From: an uncultured Tateyamaria sp.
GTDB lineage: Bacteria > Pseudomonadota > Alphaproteobacteria > Rhodobacterales > Rhodobacteraceae
DNA: 64,000 nucleotides
Assembly: GCF_947494755.1 (NCBI RefSeq)
Contig: NZ_CANLVZ010000002.1
Location: 287,260-351,259, forward strand
Direction of reading: 5' to 3'
The notes below the pieces were generated by a model. The model had not been told where the DNA came from and searched no databases. It was given only the letters and a program-made list of their open reading frames with translations. Below, in pieces: positions 17,536 through 27,006 of the stretch (its first letter is position 1; each line of letters opens with the position of its first letter). The position numbers and the translations under genes are program-made.

Positions 17536-18222
17536 ATGCCCATCACCACATGCATATTTGACGCCTATGGCACCCTGTTTGATGTGGCTGCTGCCGCCCG
17601 GCAGGCCGCCGCCGAACCCGCCTTTGCCTCGATCAGGGACACATGGCCGACCTTGGCCGAACACTGGCGGCTCAAGCAGTTGCAATACACCTGGCTGCGG
17701 GCCGTCACCGGTGCGCACACCGATTTCTGGCAAGTCACCCAGGAGGGGCTGGACTGGGCCCTCGAAAAGGCCGGTCATGGCAACGCGCCCGCCCTGCGGG
17801 AACGACTGCTGGCGCTTTACTGGGAATTGCAGGCCTATCCCGAAGTGCCCGAGATGTTGAGCGCCCTCAAATCAGCGGGGTTGAACACCGCGATCCTGTC
17901 CAACGGGTCCCCCGACATGCTTGACGGTGCCGTCCAATCCGCAGGGATCGCCGACGTGCTGGATGACAGCCTGTCGGTACAATCGGTTGGCATCTTCAAA
18001 CCGGACGCGCGGGTCTATGATCTCGTCGGAGAGCGTTTTGGATGTGCCAAGGACGAGGTTCTGTTCGTGTCCTCCAACGGGTGGGACGCGGCGGCGGCCA
18101 CCGGGTACGGGTTTGAAACCGCGTGGGTCAACCGCGCGGGCGAGCCTGTCGACCGCCTGCCATGGAGGCCCAAACATCGCCTCGATGACCTCACTGGCAT
18201 TCCCGCCTTGGCAGGTGTGTGA
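17536..18222 (+). CDS. Haloacid dehalogenase, type II
   Basis: A 228-aa HAD-superfamily hydrolase very close to L-2-haloacid dehalogenases, which replace a 2-halogen by hydroxyl through an Asp-ester intermediate. The nucleophile is D9 in FDAYGTLFD; SNGS, KPDARVYDL and SSNGWDAAAA supply the Ser, Lys/Tyr and Ser-Asn-Asp positions known in that group. It begins a tightly packed plus-strand series that extends to 24548. Its stop overlaps the start of the next gene (TGATG). Confidence 0.88.
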   Translation: MPITTCIFDAYGTLFDVAAAARQAAAEPAFASIRDTWPTLAEHWRLKQLQYTWLRAVTGAHTDFWQVTQEGLDWALEKAGHGNAPALRERLLALYWELQAYPEVPEMLSALKSAGLNTAILSNGSPDMLDGAVQSAGIADVLDDSLSVQSVGIFKPDARVYDLVGERFGCAKDEVLFVSSNGWDAAAATGYGFETAWVNRAGEPVDRLPWRPKHRLDDLTGIPALAGV

Positions 18223-19040
18223 TGGCGACTTTTACCACCTCGGATGGGGTATCGCTGTATTACACAGATGAGGGCGCAGGCCTGCCACTGCTATGCCTGC
18301 CGGGCCTGACGCGCACCACCGAGGACTTCCAATACGTCACCCCGCATCTGCCCCCCTGCCGCCTGATCAAGATGGACTATCGCGGGCGCGGCCAGTCGCA
18401 ATGGGACGACACATGGGCCAATTACGTGTTGCCCGTGGAAATCCGTGACGTGATGGAGCTGATGGACCATCTGTCGCTGGCCTCCTGTGCGATCCTTGGC
18501 ACCTCACGCGGCGGGCTGAACGCGATGGGCCTTGCCGCGGCCGCGCCAGACCGGCTGCTCGGTGCCGCGCTCAATGATGTCGGCCCTGAACTCGACCCTG
18601 CGGGCCTTGCGGGCATCATGACCTATCTGGGCCGCCGTCCTGCCGCGCGCACCCATGCCGAAGTGGCCGCCGCGTTGCCATATGTCCTCGAAGGGTTCAA
18701 AGGGGTCCCCCAAACCCGCTGGATGCAAGAGGCGCACACCCATTTTGTCGAAACCGACCAAGGCCTCGATATCACCTATGACCCGAAACTGCGCGACGCG
18801 GTTGAGGCGGCGGGCGATGTGCCGGACCTGTGGCCGTTTTTCGACGCGCTAGAAGGCAAGCCGATCTGCGTTATCCGCGGGGCCGGGTCCGATCTGCTGA
18901 GCGCCGAAACTGTCGCCAAGATGCAGGATCGCCGCCCTGACCTGATGACCGCCGAAGTACCCGGGCGCGGCCATGTTCCGTTTCTGGACGAACCCGAAGC
19001 CCTCGACGCCCTGCACAGATGGATGATGACGCTCACATGA
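18222..19040 (+). CDS. Alpha/beta hydrolase
   Basis: A 272-aa hydrolase. The nucleophile elbow is GTSRGGL (about S97), the oxyanion region is LPGLTRT near residue 30 and the catalytic His is in GHVPFLDEPE near the C-terminus. ATG 18222 overlaps the upstream stop by one base. The downstream dehydratase overlaps by four bases (ATGA). Context with a dehalogenase and pcaD suggests catabolism of small organic acids or esters; the substrate is unknown. Confidence 0.85.
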   Translation: MATFTTSDGVSLYYTDEGAGLPLLCLPGLTRTTEDFQYVTPHLPPCRLIKMDYRGRGQSQWDDTWANYVLPVEIRDVMELMDHLSLASCAILGTSRGGLNAMGLAAAAPDRLLGAALNDVGPELDPAGLAGIMTYLGRRPAARTHAEVAAALPYVLEGFKGVPQTRWMQEAHTHFVETDQGLDITYDPKLRDAVEAAGDVPDLWPFFDALEGKPICVIRGAGSDLLSAETVAKMQDRRPDLMTAEVPGRGHVPFLDEPEALDALHRWMMTLT

Positions 19041-20008
19041 ATATCGAGATGATCCGCGCGTCGGCCACCCGCCTGAACGGGCATGCGCGCCACACGCCCC
19101 TGCTAAACTCGCCCTTTATCGACAAGATCGCGGGGCGGCGCGTTTGGGTCAAACCCGAGTGCCTGCAACACACCGGCAGCTTCAAATTTCGCGGCGCATG
19201 GTCGGCCCTGTCCGCGCTCGATCCATCCATCCGGGCGGCAGGCGTGATCGCCTTTTCCAGCGGCAACCACGCTCAGGGCGTCGCCTTGGCGGCGAACATG
19301 CACGACGTGCCAGCCGTGATCGTGATGCCCCGCGACGCTCCCGCGCTCAAGATCGAGAACACGCAAGCTATGGGCGCGGAGGTGGTGTTGTACGAACGTG
19401 GCAGCGAGGATCGCGATGTCATCGGCGCACAACTCGCAGCCGAACGTGGCCTGACGCTGATCAAACCCTTTGACGAACCGCAAGTCATCGCAGGCCAAGG
19501 CACGACGGGACTGGAGATCGCAGCACAGGCCGAGGCCCTCGGCATCACAGTGGCGGATGTGCTGGTCTGTTGCGGCGGCGGGGGGCTGACCAGCGGCATC
19601 GCGCTTGCGCTCGAGGCCGAAGCCCCTGGCCTGTGCGTGCGCCCGGTCGAGCCTGAAGGGTTTGATGATGTGGCCCGCTCCCTGCGTTCGGGCGGGATCG
19701 AACGCAACAATGCCGTGTCGGGCAATATCTGTGACGCGATCATCACTCCGCAACCCGGCGACATCACATTCCCGATCCTGCGGCGTCTGTGTGGCCCCGG
19801 TCTGGTGGTAAGCGAAGATGAGGCACTGATCGCCATGGCCCACGCATTCCTGCGCCTCAAGCTGGTGGCCGAACCGGGCGGAGCCGTCGCCCTTGCTGCC
19901 GCTTTGTGTCGCGCAGACCAGATAGACGGCGAGGACGTGATCGTCACAATCTCGGGCGGCAATGTCGATCCAGATCTGTTCGCCCGCGCACTTCGGAGCC
20001 TTGAATGA
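19037..20008 (+). CDS. PLP-dependent threonine/serine dehydratase-like protein
   Basis: A 323-aa fold-type II PLP enzyme. The Schiff-base lysine is in GSFKFRGA near residue 52, the phosphate-binding SSGNHAQG is near residue 78, and the glycine loop is CCGGGGL. It resembles catabolic threonine/serine dehydratases or racemases, which cannot be told apart here because there is no ACT domain. ATG 19037 overlaps the upstream stop (ATGA), and its own stop overlaps the next ATG. Confidence 0.85.
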   Translation: MNIEMIRASATRLNGHARHTPLLNSPFIDKIAGRRVWVKPECLQHTGSFKFRGAWSALSALDPSIRAAGVIAFSSGNHAQGVALAANMHDVPAVIVMPRDAPALKIENTQAMGAEVVLYERGSEDRDVIGAQLAAERGLTLIKPFDEPQVIAGQGTTGLEIAAQAEALGITVADVLVCCGGGGLTSGIALALEAEAPGLCVRPVEPEGFDDVARSLRSGGIERNNAVSGNICDAIITPQPGDITFPILRRLCGPGLVVSEDEALIAMAHAFLRLKLVAEPGGAVALAAALCRADQIDGEDVIVTISGGNVDPDLFARALRSLE

Positions 20009-21198
20009 CCCATTTCACCATCGCCAGTTTCAACGTCAAAAACCTGATTGGAGCGGATCAGGAATATTACAAGTTTCAAAGCTACACGCCCGAAGAATAC
20101 GCGTGGAAGGCCGACTGGCTCGCCGAACAGCTTCAGACCATGGACGCCGATATTGTCGGCTTTCAGGAAATCTTTGAGGAAAGCGCGCTGCGCGACGTGA
20201 TCGACATGGCGGATGCCGACGGAATTGCCGGAAACGACGCCCACATCCCCGGCCCCAACAAACGCTATCGGCGCAAGGCCATCTTTCGCAAACTGGCCTA
20301 TCGCCCCTACACCAACGCCGCTTTGGCCGTTGCCCCCAACGTCAATGATGGCGGCCCCGGCCAGCGCCGCCCCGGCGTTGCGATCCTGTCCCGCTTTGGC
20401 TTTGTGGGGGCACCCGAGGTGATCCAGGACCTGCCAGAACCGGTCGACATCGACTTTGGCCCCATGGGTGAGGCGGGCGGCGGCGGACAATTCCGCCTTA
20501 CACGGCTCAGCCGCCCGATCCTCAAGGTGCGCGTGCCCATCGCGGGCCATGTGATCACGGTGTTCAACTGCCATCTCAAGTCCAAACTCGGCGAATTCAT
20601 CCGTCCCGAAGGCGCGCCTTTCCCGCCCGAAGTCGACCTGACGCAATATGATCCCGTAGGCCGTACCCTTGGTGGTGCCCGCGCCGCACTGCGCCGTATG
20701 GCCGAGGCCTGGGTGCTGCGCCGCGCCATCGTGGCCGAGTTGGATCAGGACCATCCGGTCATGGTCATGGGCGATTTCAACGACGGCGAACATGCGGTCA
20801 GCTCCGAGATTATCAGTGGCGAACACCCGTTCAAAAACTATGCCTGGATGCTGCGCCACGATGCCCAAACCCCGCGCGACCGCTATTCCGAGGACGAAAA
20901 TGCCTATATCCGCGAGGCCATCGAAAAGGTTCGCCTGCATTCGGCCGAAAAGCAATTCGTGCGCAGCTCCGCCCGCGATATGGTCTATACGGCAGCGTTT
21001 GGCGGAGTGTATGAGAGCATTGACCAGATCTATATGTCCCGCCACTTTCTCGCCGATAGTCCGGACAGCATCGGGCATATGGAATATTTCAGCGTGCTGA
21101 ACGATCATCTGACCGATGGCAGCCATGCCGAGGCCCCCTATAACAAACTGGCCTCTGATCATGGTCAGATTATTGCCCACATCAAGCTAAAGGACTGA
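20005..21198 (+). CDS. Endonuclease/exonuclease/phosphatase-family protein
   Basis: A 397-aa protein of the DNase I-like fold. It has the opening FTIASFNVKNL, the metal-binding Glu in VGFQEIFEES, the MGDFNDGEH Asp/Asn motif at about residue 255 and the terminal SDHGQI His. There is no signal peptide. Such proteins may be nucleases or phosphodiesterases; nothing here decides. The start overlaps the dehydratase stop (ATGA). Confidence 0.82.
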   Translation: MTHFTIASFNVKNLIGADQEYYKFQSYTPEEYAWKADWLAEQLQTMDADIVGFQEIFEESALRDVIDMADADGIAGNDAHIPGPNKRYRRKAIFRKLAYRPYTNAALAVAPNVNDGGPGQRRPGVAILSRFGFVGAPEVIQDLPEPVDIDFGPMGEAGGGGQFRLTRLSRPILKVRVPIAGHVITVFNCHLKSKLGEFIRPEGAPFPPEVDLTQYDPVGRTLGGARAALRRMAEAWVLRRAIVAELDQDHPVMVMGDFNDGEHAVSSEIISGEHPFKNYAWMLRHDAQTPRDRYSEDENAYIREAIEKVRLHSAEKQFVRSSARDMVYTAAFGGVYESIDQIYMSRHFLADSPDSIGHMEYFSVLNDHLTDGSHAEAPYNKLASDHGQIIAHIKLKD

Positions 21199-21204
21199 AA
21201 TCAC

Positions 21205-21993
21205 ATGCATATGGCCGATCTTGGCGACGTTCGCCTGCACTACCGCATTGACGGCCCCGACGATGGCGCGCCGGTGGTTTTCGCCAATTCGCTTGGCACC
21301 GATATGCGCCTGTGGGACCCGATCCTGCCGTTGCTGCCGCCCGGTCTGCGCGTCCTGCGCTATGACAAACGCGGGCATGGCCTGTCGACCTGCCCGGACG
21401 CGCCTTACGCGATGGGCGGCCTCGTGGGCGATGTGGAGCGGTTGATGGACCACCTCGGCTTTCGTGATGCCCTGTTTGTCGGCCTGTCCATCGGCGGGCT
21501 GATTGCGCAAGGGCTCACGGTCAAGCGGCTCGATCTCGTGCGCGCCATGGTCCTGTCCAATACGGGTGCCAAGATCGGCACCAAGGAGATGTGGGGCGAC
21601 CGGATTGCAGCGGTCGAAGCGGGCGGTATCGAAGCACTTGCGGATGCCACGATGGAGCGGTGGTTTTCCCGCGCTTTCCTCGCCACGCCAGAGTTGGAGC
21701 TGTGGCGCAACCTCCTCGTGCGCCAACCAGATGCAGGCTATGCAGGCTGTTCGGCGGCGATTTCCGGCACGGATTTCTATGCCACGACCGCAACGCTGCG
21801 CCTGCCCACCCTCGGCATTGCGGGCAGCGAGGATGGCGCGACGCCGCCCGATCTGGTGCGCGAAACTGTCGATCTGGTGCCGGGCAGTCAGTTCCATCTG
21901 ATCCGCCGCGCGGGCCATTTGCCCTGCGTCGAGCAACCCGAAGAATATGCACAGGTCCTGACCGACTTCATGCGCGCTACGGGTCATATCTGA
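21205..21993 (+). CDS. pcaD: 3-oxoadipate enol-lactonase
   Basis: It hydrolyses 3-oxoadipate enol-lactone in the beta-ketoadipate pathway. It is 262 aa, an alpha/beta hydrolase with nucleophile GLSIGGLIAQGL, the family opening FANSLGTDMRLWDP and the catalytic His in AGHLPCVEQPE. AAGGA lies 10 bases upstream. pcaB follows after three bases. The rest of the protocatechuate branch (pcaC, pcaGH, pcaQ) is not in this window. Confidence 0.92.
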   Translation: MHMADLGDVRLHYRIDGPDDGAPVVFANSLGTDMRLWDPILPLLPPGLRVLRYDKRGHGLSTCPDAPYAMGGLVGDVERLMDHLGFRDALFVGLSIGGLIAQGLTVKRLDLVRAMVLSNTGAKIGTKEMWGDRIAAVEAGGIEALADATMERWFSRAFLATPELELWRNLLVRQPDAGYAGCSAAISGTDFYATTATLRLPTLGIAGSEDGATPPDLVRETVDLVPGSQFHLIRRAGHLPCVEQPEEYAQVLTDFMRATGHI

Positions 21994-21996
21994 GCC

Positions 21997-23319
21997 ATGG
22001 CGGCGAGCGTGTTTTCCTCCCCGCTCTACAGCGGTCTCTTTCCAACCGGAGAGGTGGGCCGCTTGTGGTCAGACAGCGCCGAAGTGCGCGCGATGCTGGT
22101 GGTCGAAGGTGCCTTGGCCAAGGTGCAGGGGGCGCAAGGCATCATCCCGGAAATCAGCGCGGCCTTCGTCCATCGCTCAAGCCTTGAGGTGCAGATTGAC
22201 CCCGCCGGTTTGGCCGAGGCCACGGGCACGAACGGCGTCAGCGTGCCCGCCCTCGTCGCCGCCTTTCGCACCGCGATGGAGGCCCCGGAACACGCGCAAT
22301 ACGCCCATTGGGGGGCGACAAGTCAGGACATTATCGACACCGCGCTGATGCTGCGCCTGCGTCAAACCCTGGCGGTGATGGAGGATCGGTTGCGCGCGTT
22401 GCTGGCCCGCTTGGGGTCCGAGGCGCGCACCCATGCCGACCTGCCCATAGCCGCACGCACCTATGGGCAACATGCAACCGTCACCTCTTGGGGGGCTGTG
22501 CTGGCGCAATGGGGCAATCCGCTGCTAGATGCGGTCGAGCGGTTGGAGGCGGTCCGTGCAGGTGCGTTGTGGGTGTCTCTCAGTGGCGCGGCGGGCACTG
22601 CATCCGCTCTTGGCCCCGATGCGCCCGCCACCCGCGCAGCCCTTGCCGAAGCGTTGCGCCTGAGCGATCCGGGGCGCAGTTGGCACACGGATCGGGGGCC
22701 AATCCTGCGCATCACAGACTGGATGGCGGATGTGGTCGCAACACTTGGCGGCATGGGGCACAGCCTGATCGGGCTGGCCGGATCAGACACCGCCGAGGTA
22801 ACCCTTGGCGGTGCTGGCGGCTCCTCGACCATGCCGCAGAAACAGAACCCGGTTGGCCCGACGGTACTGGTCGCCTGCCAAAACCAAACCGCTGGCCTGC
22901 GCACCAACTTACAGATGGCCGCCGCGCATCACTACCAACGGGACGGGGCCGCTTGGTTCACGGAATGGATGGTGCTGCCCCAGATCGCTTTGACAACGGC
23001 ATCGGCCATTGAAACCGCCGTGCAGGTCATGGACAGCGCCGCACCTGTACCTGGTCAAATGGCGGCCCATGCCGCCGGTCAAGGGTTTGTGCATGCCGAA
23101 GCGCTCAGCTTTGCACTGACGGCGCATATGACCCGCCCCGAGGCCCAAAGCGAGACCAAGCGACTGGTCGCAACCGCCGTCGAAACAGGCGACACGCTCG
23201 AAGCGGTGGCGCGCACCGCCTATCCTGATCTGCCCTCTGATGTGTTTGAGCCGAGCGCCCAGATGGGGCATGCCCCCGATGATGCACGCTGTTTCGCGGA
23301 CCGGGTGGCGCAGCTTTGA
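21997..23319 (+). CDS. pcaB: 3-carboxy-cis,cis-muconate cycloisomerase
   Basis: It converts 3-carboxy-cis,cis-muconate to the muconolactone in protocatechuate degradation. It is 440 aa, of the fumarase/aspartase superfamily. The superfamily signature is GSSTMPQKQNP at about residue 275, and HWGATSQDIIDTA near residue 105 holds substrate-binding residues. It follows pcaD closely; the MFS gene start overlaps its stop. Confidence 0.93.
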   Translation: MAASVFSSPLYSGLFPTGEVGRLWSDSAEVRAMLVVEGALAKVQGAQGIIPEISAAFVHRSSLEVQIDPAGLAEATGTNGVSVPALVAAFRTAMEAPEHAQYAHWGATSQDIIDTALMLRLRQTLAVMEDRLRALLARLGSEARTHADLPIAARTYGQHATVTSWGAVLAQWGNPLLDAVERLEAVRAGALWVSLSGAAGTASALGPDAPATRAALAEALRLSDPGRSWHTDRGPILRITDWMADVVATLGGMGHSLIGLAGSDTAEVTLGGAGGSSTMPQKQNPVGPTVLVACQNQTAGLRTNLQMAAAHHYQRDGAAWFTEWMVLPQIALTTASAIETAVQVMDSAAPVPGQMAAHAAGQGFVHAEALSFALTAHMTRPEAQSETKRLVATAVETGDTLEAVARTAYPDLPSDVFEPSAQMGHAPDDARCFADRVAQL

Positions 23320-24548
23320 AGCCACCGGTCCTCTTTATCCTGTTCACCGTCATGCTGGACGCGATGGGCATTGGGCTGATCGTGCCGGTCATGCCCGACC
23401 TCGTCCAGGAAGTGCGCGGTGCGGGCATCGGATCAGCCGCCGTGTGGGGCGGGATCCTGTCGGCCACGTTCGCCGCTATGCAGTTCCTGTTCGGCCCGGT
23501 GATCGGGGCCCTGTCGGACCGGTTCGGGCGGCGGCCGATCCTGCTGGTATCGCTGCTGGTCATGGCAGCCGACTATCTGGTCATGGCTGTGGCCGGGTCA
23601 ATCTGGTTACTGCTGGCAGGCCGGGTCGTGGGCGGGATCACCGCTGCGACACAGTCCACCGCCAACGCCTATATGGCCGACATCTCGAAACCCGGTCAAA
23701 AGGCCGCGAATTTCGGGCTGATCGGGGCCGCGTTCGGAATGGGCTTTGTTTTTGGCCCGATGATCGGCGGCGCACTGGCCGAATATGGCACTCGCGCGCC
23801 GTTTTATGCCGCCGCCGGACTGGCAGCGGCCAACGCGGTATTTGGGTATTTCGTGCTCAAGGAAACCGTGGATGACCGCATTCGCCGACCCTTTGAGTGG
23901 CGGCGCGCGAACCCGTTCGGGCTGTTCAAATATCTCGCCCGACTGCCGGGCCTTGGTCCGCTGCTGATCGTGTTCTTCTTCTATCAGGTGGCGTTCGGCG
24001 TCTACCCTGCGATCTGGAGCTACTACACGCTTGAGCGTTTCGACTGGTCGCCCGGCATGCGCGGGCTGTCCTTGGGGCTGTTCGGTGTATCCATGGCCAT
24101 CGTTCAGGGCGGCTTGATCCGGCCCATCCTGCGCGCCCTTGGCGAGCGGGGCGCGGTGATCTATGGGCACGGCGCGGATGTGATCGTGTTCCTGCTGATC
24201 GGGATCGTCAGTTCAGGCACCTGGCTGCTGATCCTCACACCGCTCGCCGCCCTGCCGGCCGTGATCACACCTGCCTTGCAGGGGATCATGTCCAAGGCCG
24301 TCGATGACAATCAACAGGGCGAATTGCAGGGTGCGCTGACCTCGGTGTCGGCCTTGGCGATGATCCTCTCGCCGATGGTGATGACATACGTGTTTTTCGC
24401 CTTCACCAAACCGGGCGCACCTGTTTACGCGCCGGGATCGTCGTTCTTTTTATCCGGCGTTCTGATCGCCATCGGGCTGTTCATCTTTCTGCGTGCCGGG
24501 AAAATCGCGCACAAGGCCCCCATTCCCGAACCGCCTGCGTCACATTAA
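23316..24548 (+). CDS. MFS transporter, TetA-like
   Basis: A 410-aa inner-membrane protein with 12 hydrophobic segments. The MFS motif between TM2 and TM3 is GALSDRFGRRPILL, and TM1 reads MLDAMGIGLIVPVMP, typical of TetA/DHA1 drug-proton antiporters. It starts with TTG, overlapping the pcaB TGA (TTGA). Substrate could be a drug or, given the operon, an aromatic acid or intermediate; the sequence favours an exporter. Confidence 0.85.
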   Translation: MKPPVLFILFTVMLDAMGIGLIVPVMPDLVQEVRGAGIGSAAVWGGILSATFAAMQFLFGPVIGALSDRFGRRPILLVSLLVMAADYLVMAVAGSIWLLLAGRVVGGITAATQSTANAYMADISKPGQKAANFGLIGAAFGMGFVFGPMIGGALAEYGTRAPFYAAAGLAAANAVFGYFVLKETVDDRIRRPFEWRRANPFGLFKYLARLPGLGPLLIVFFFYQVAFGVYPAIWSYYTLERFDWSPGMRGLSLGLFGVSMAIVQGGLIRPILRALGERGAVIYGHGADVIVFLLIGIVSSGTWLLILTPLAALPAVITPALQGIMSKAVDDNQQGELQGALTSVSALAMILSPMVMTYVFFAFTKPGAPVYAPGSSFFLSGVLIAIGLFIFLRAGKIAHKAPIPEPPASH

Positions 24549-24631
24549 GTCGCATTCGGTCTTGCGAGGGCGCACAGGCTGCGCCACCGTCCCCTGAAAC
24601 ACCACACTGACAGCGCCAGCAAGGATCGCCC

Positions 24632-25723
24632 ATGCAGACCATCAAAGCCGCCGTATGCCACGCCTTTGGCGACCCCCTCGTGATCGAAGACATTCTGCTG
24701 CGCGCGCCCGAAACGGGCGAGGTCGAGGTCAGTCTTGATGCCGTCGCGATCTGCCATTCCGACATTTCCTATGCGGAAGGGATCTGGGGAGGATCACTGC
24801 CTGCGGTCTATGGCCACGAGGCGGCAGGTATCGTCAGCGCGGTTGGCCCCGGCGTTATTGATCTTGCGCCGGGCGACAGCGTCGTTGTGACCTTGATCCG
24901 GTCCTGCGGCACCTGCCCGTCCTGCGCAGGTGGGAAGCCGACGATTTGCGAAACCCCCTATGACGGGGACAAGGGGCCGATCCGCACCGCTGAGGATGGC
25001 AAACTGCATCAGGCGATGGCCTGCGGAGCCTTTGCCGAAAAGGTGGTTGTCGACCAACGCCAACTGGTCAAAATTTCGGGGGAAATCGCCAAGGATGCGG
25101 CCAGCCTGATCGCCTGCGGTGTGATCACGGGCGTCGGCGCGGTGGTCAATGCGGCAGGCTTGCGTGCAGGCCAGGACGTGGTCGTGATCGGCGCGGGCGG
25201 CGTGGGCCTGAACGCTATTCAGGGCGCGCGTATCGCCGGGGCACGACGCATCGTGGCCGTGGACATGACCGAGGACAAGCTGGAGGACGCCAAGGCGTTC
25301 GGCGCAACCCATGGCGTGCTGGCCACACAAAACGCCCCATGGCGCGCCAGCTACAAGGCGCTTGGCGGCAAGGGTGCCGAGGCGGTGATCGTTACCGTTG
25401 GCGCGATCCCCGCCTATGAACAGGCCCCCCGTTTCATGGGGCGCGGCGGCAAGGTCGTGATGGTCGGCATGCCCCCATCCGGTGCGGAGGCCTCGTATGA
25501 GCCTGCGGTGTTGGCCGCCATCGGGCAGGGCATGGTCGGATCGAAAATGGGCGATGTGGTCATCCAGCGCGATATTCCTTGGATGGTCGACCTGTATCAA
25601 CAGGGACGCTTGCAACTAGACAGCCTGATCTCGGGCCGCTGGTCGCTGGATCAGATCAATGAGGCGATTGCCGATACCAAAGGCGGCAAGGCCCGCCGGA
25701 ATGTCATCATGTTTGACCGCTAA
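24632..25723 (+). CDS. Zinc-dependent alcohol dehydrogenase (MDR family)
   Basis: A 363-aa medium-chain dehydrogenase. Catalytic zinc ligands are in AICHSD and YGHEAAG; the structural zinc site has four cysteines in CGTCPSCAGGKPTIC. The NAD-binding GAGGVGLNAIQGARIAGA at about residue 190 ends in an acidic VAVD, favouring NAD. It resembles class III/aryl-alcohol types. It precedes the enolase-superfamily gene by 50 bases and starts with GGAT upstream of the ATG. Confidence 0.88.
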   Translation: MQTIKAAVCHAFGDPLVIEDILLRAPETGEVEVSLDAVAICHSDISYAEGIWGGSLPAVYGHEAAGIVSAVGPGVIDLAPGDSVVVTLIRSCGTCPSCAGGKPTICETPYDGDKGPIRTAEDGKLHQAMACGAFAEKVVVDQRQLVKISGEIAKDAASLIACGVITGVGAVVNAAGLRAGQDVVVIGAGGVGLNAIQGARIAGARRIVAVDMTEDKLEDAKAFGATHGVLATQNAPWRASYKALGGKGAEAVIVTVGAIPAYEQAPRFMGRGGKVVMVGMPPSGAEASYEPAVLAAIGQGMVGSKMGDVVIQRDIPWMVDLYQQGRLQLDSLISGRWSLDQINEAIADTKGGKARRNVIMFDR

Positions 25724-25773
25724 AGACGGCCAAAGGCCCGGCTTTTGAACCAGAGAATGAAAGACCTCAGCCC

Positions 25774-27006
25774 ATGAAATTGCGTGATCTCGACATTATC
25801 GTCACCGCACCCCCGGCACCGGGATGGGGTGGGCGCTATTGGATTTTGGTCAAGCTGACGACGGACGACGGGATCGTGGGGTGGGGCGAGTGCTATGCCT
25901 CCTCCGTCGGGCCGGACGCGATGCGGGCCGTGATCGAGGACGTGTTCGGTCGACATATGGCCGGAGAGAACCCCGAAAACATCGAGCTGATGTTCCGCCG
26001 CGCCTATTCCTCGGGCTTCACCCAACGCCCCGACCTGACGGTCATGGGCGCATTTTCGGGCCTTGAGATTGCGTGTTGGGACATCCTTGGCAAAGCGCGC
26101 GACCGCCCCGTGCATGCGCTGCTCGGAGGGCGCATGAATGATCGGATCCGCGCCTACACCTACCTTTACCCTCTGCCCCATCACGGGTTGGACGCATTCT
26201 GGACCTCGCCCGAGATGGCGGCGGAGTCCGCACTTGATAGCGTCGAACGTGGCTTTACGGCCGTCAAGTTCGACCCAGCAGGCCCCTACACATTGCGCGG
26301 CGGGCACATGCCGGGGATGCGCGACATTTCGATGTCTGTCGCGTTTTGCAAGGCCATCCGCGACGCGGTCGGGGATCGTGCGGATCTGCTGTTCGGTACC
26401 CACGGGCAGTTCACCACCGCGGGTGCGATCCGTCTGGGTCAGGCGCTTGAGCCCTATTCCCCCCTCTGGTTCGAAGAGCCCATTCCACCGGACGCGGTCG
26501 AGGACATGGCCAAGGTGGCCCGCGCCGTGCGCATCCCCGTGGCCACGGGCGAGCGGCTGACGACTAAGGCTGAGTTTGCGCCCATCCTGCGGTCCGGCGC
26601 TGCGAGCATCCTGCAACCCGCCCTGGGCCGTGCGGGCGGCATCTGGGAGATGAAAAAGGTCGCCGCCATCGCCGAGGTCTATAACGCGCAGATGGCCCCG
26701 CATCTTTATGCAGGCCCCGTTGAGTGGGCGGCCAACATCCACCTCGCCGCGTCCATCCCCAACATCCTGATGTGCGAGACCATTGAAACGCCGTTCCACG
26801 ATCAGTTGATCAAGGGGACAATCCGGGTCGAGGACGGGTTCATCACACCGCCCACAACCCCCGGCTTGGGGATCGAGGTGGACGAAGACCTCGCCCGCGC
26901 GCACCCCTATACCGGCGACGGGTTACACTTGCAGATGCAGGAGGACCCCTGTGACTATGCCAATGGCAATAATTTCGAAGGGGGCGCGCCCGCACCGCGA
27001 GACTAG
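25774..27006 (+). CDS. Mandelate racemase/muconate lactonizing-type enolase-superfamily enzyme
   Basis: A 410-aa enzyme that would abstract an alpha proton from an acid sugar. The N-terminal capping domain covers residues 1-125 and the barrel the rest. Likely ligands and catalytic residues are in VKFDPAGPY, FGTHGQFT, FEEPIPPDA and ATGERLTT, with a base in MAPHLYAGP. The FGTHG motif resembles sugar-acid dehydratases of the galactonate type, but the substrate cannot be fixed. It ends in a CTAG shared with the convergent cyclase gene. Confidence 0.82.
   Translation: MKLRDLDIIVTAPPAPGWGGRYWILVKLTTDDGIVGWGECYASSVGPDAMRAVIEDVFGRHMAGENPENIELMFRRAYSSGFTQRPDLTVMGAFSGLEIACWDILGKARDRPVHALLGGRMNDRIRAYTYLYPLPHHGLDAFWTSPEMAAESALDSVERGFTAVKFDPAGPYTLRGGHMPGMRDISMSVAFCKAIRDAVGDRADLLFGTHGQFTTAGAIRLGQALEPYSPLWFEEPIPPDAVEDMAKVARAVRIPVATGERLTTKAEFAPILRSGAASILQPALGRAGGIWEMKKVAAIAEVYNAQMAPHLYAGPVEWAANIHLAASIPNILMCETIETPFHDQLIKGTIRVEDGFITPPTTPGLGIEVDEDLARAHPYTGDGLHLQMQEDPCDYANGNNFEGGAPAPRD

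Noticed and set aside
19273..21180. 635-codon open frame on the minus strand
   Set aside because: It lies opposite the dehydratase and EEP-fold genes, both with clear motifs, and has His/Gly/Arg-biased composition typical of an antisense shadow in high-GC DNA.
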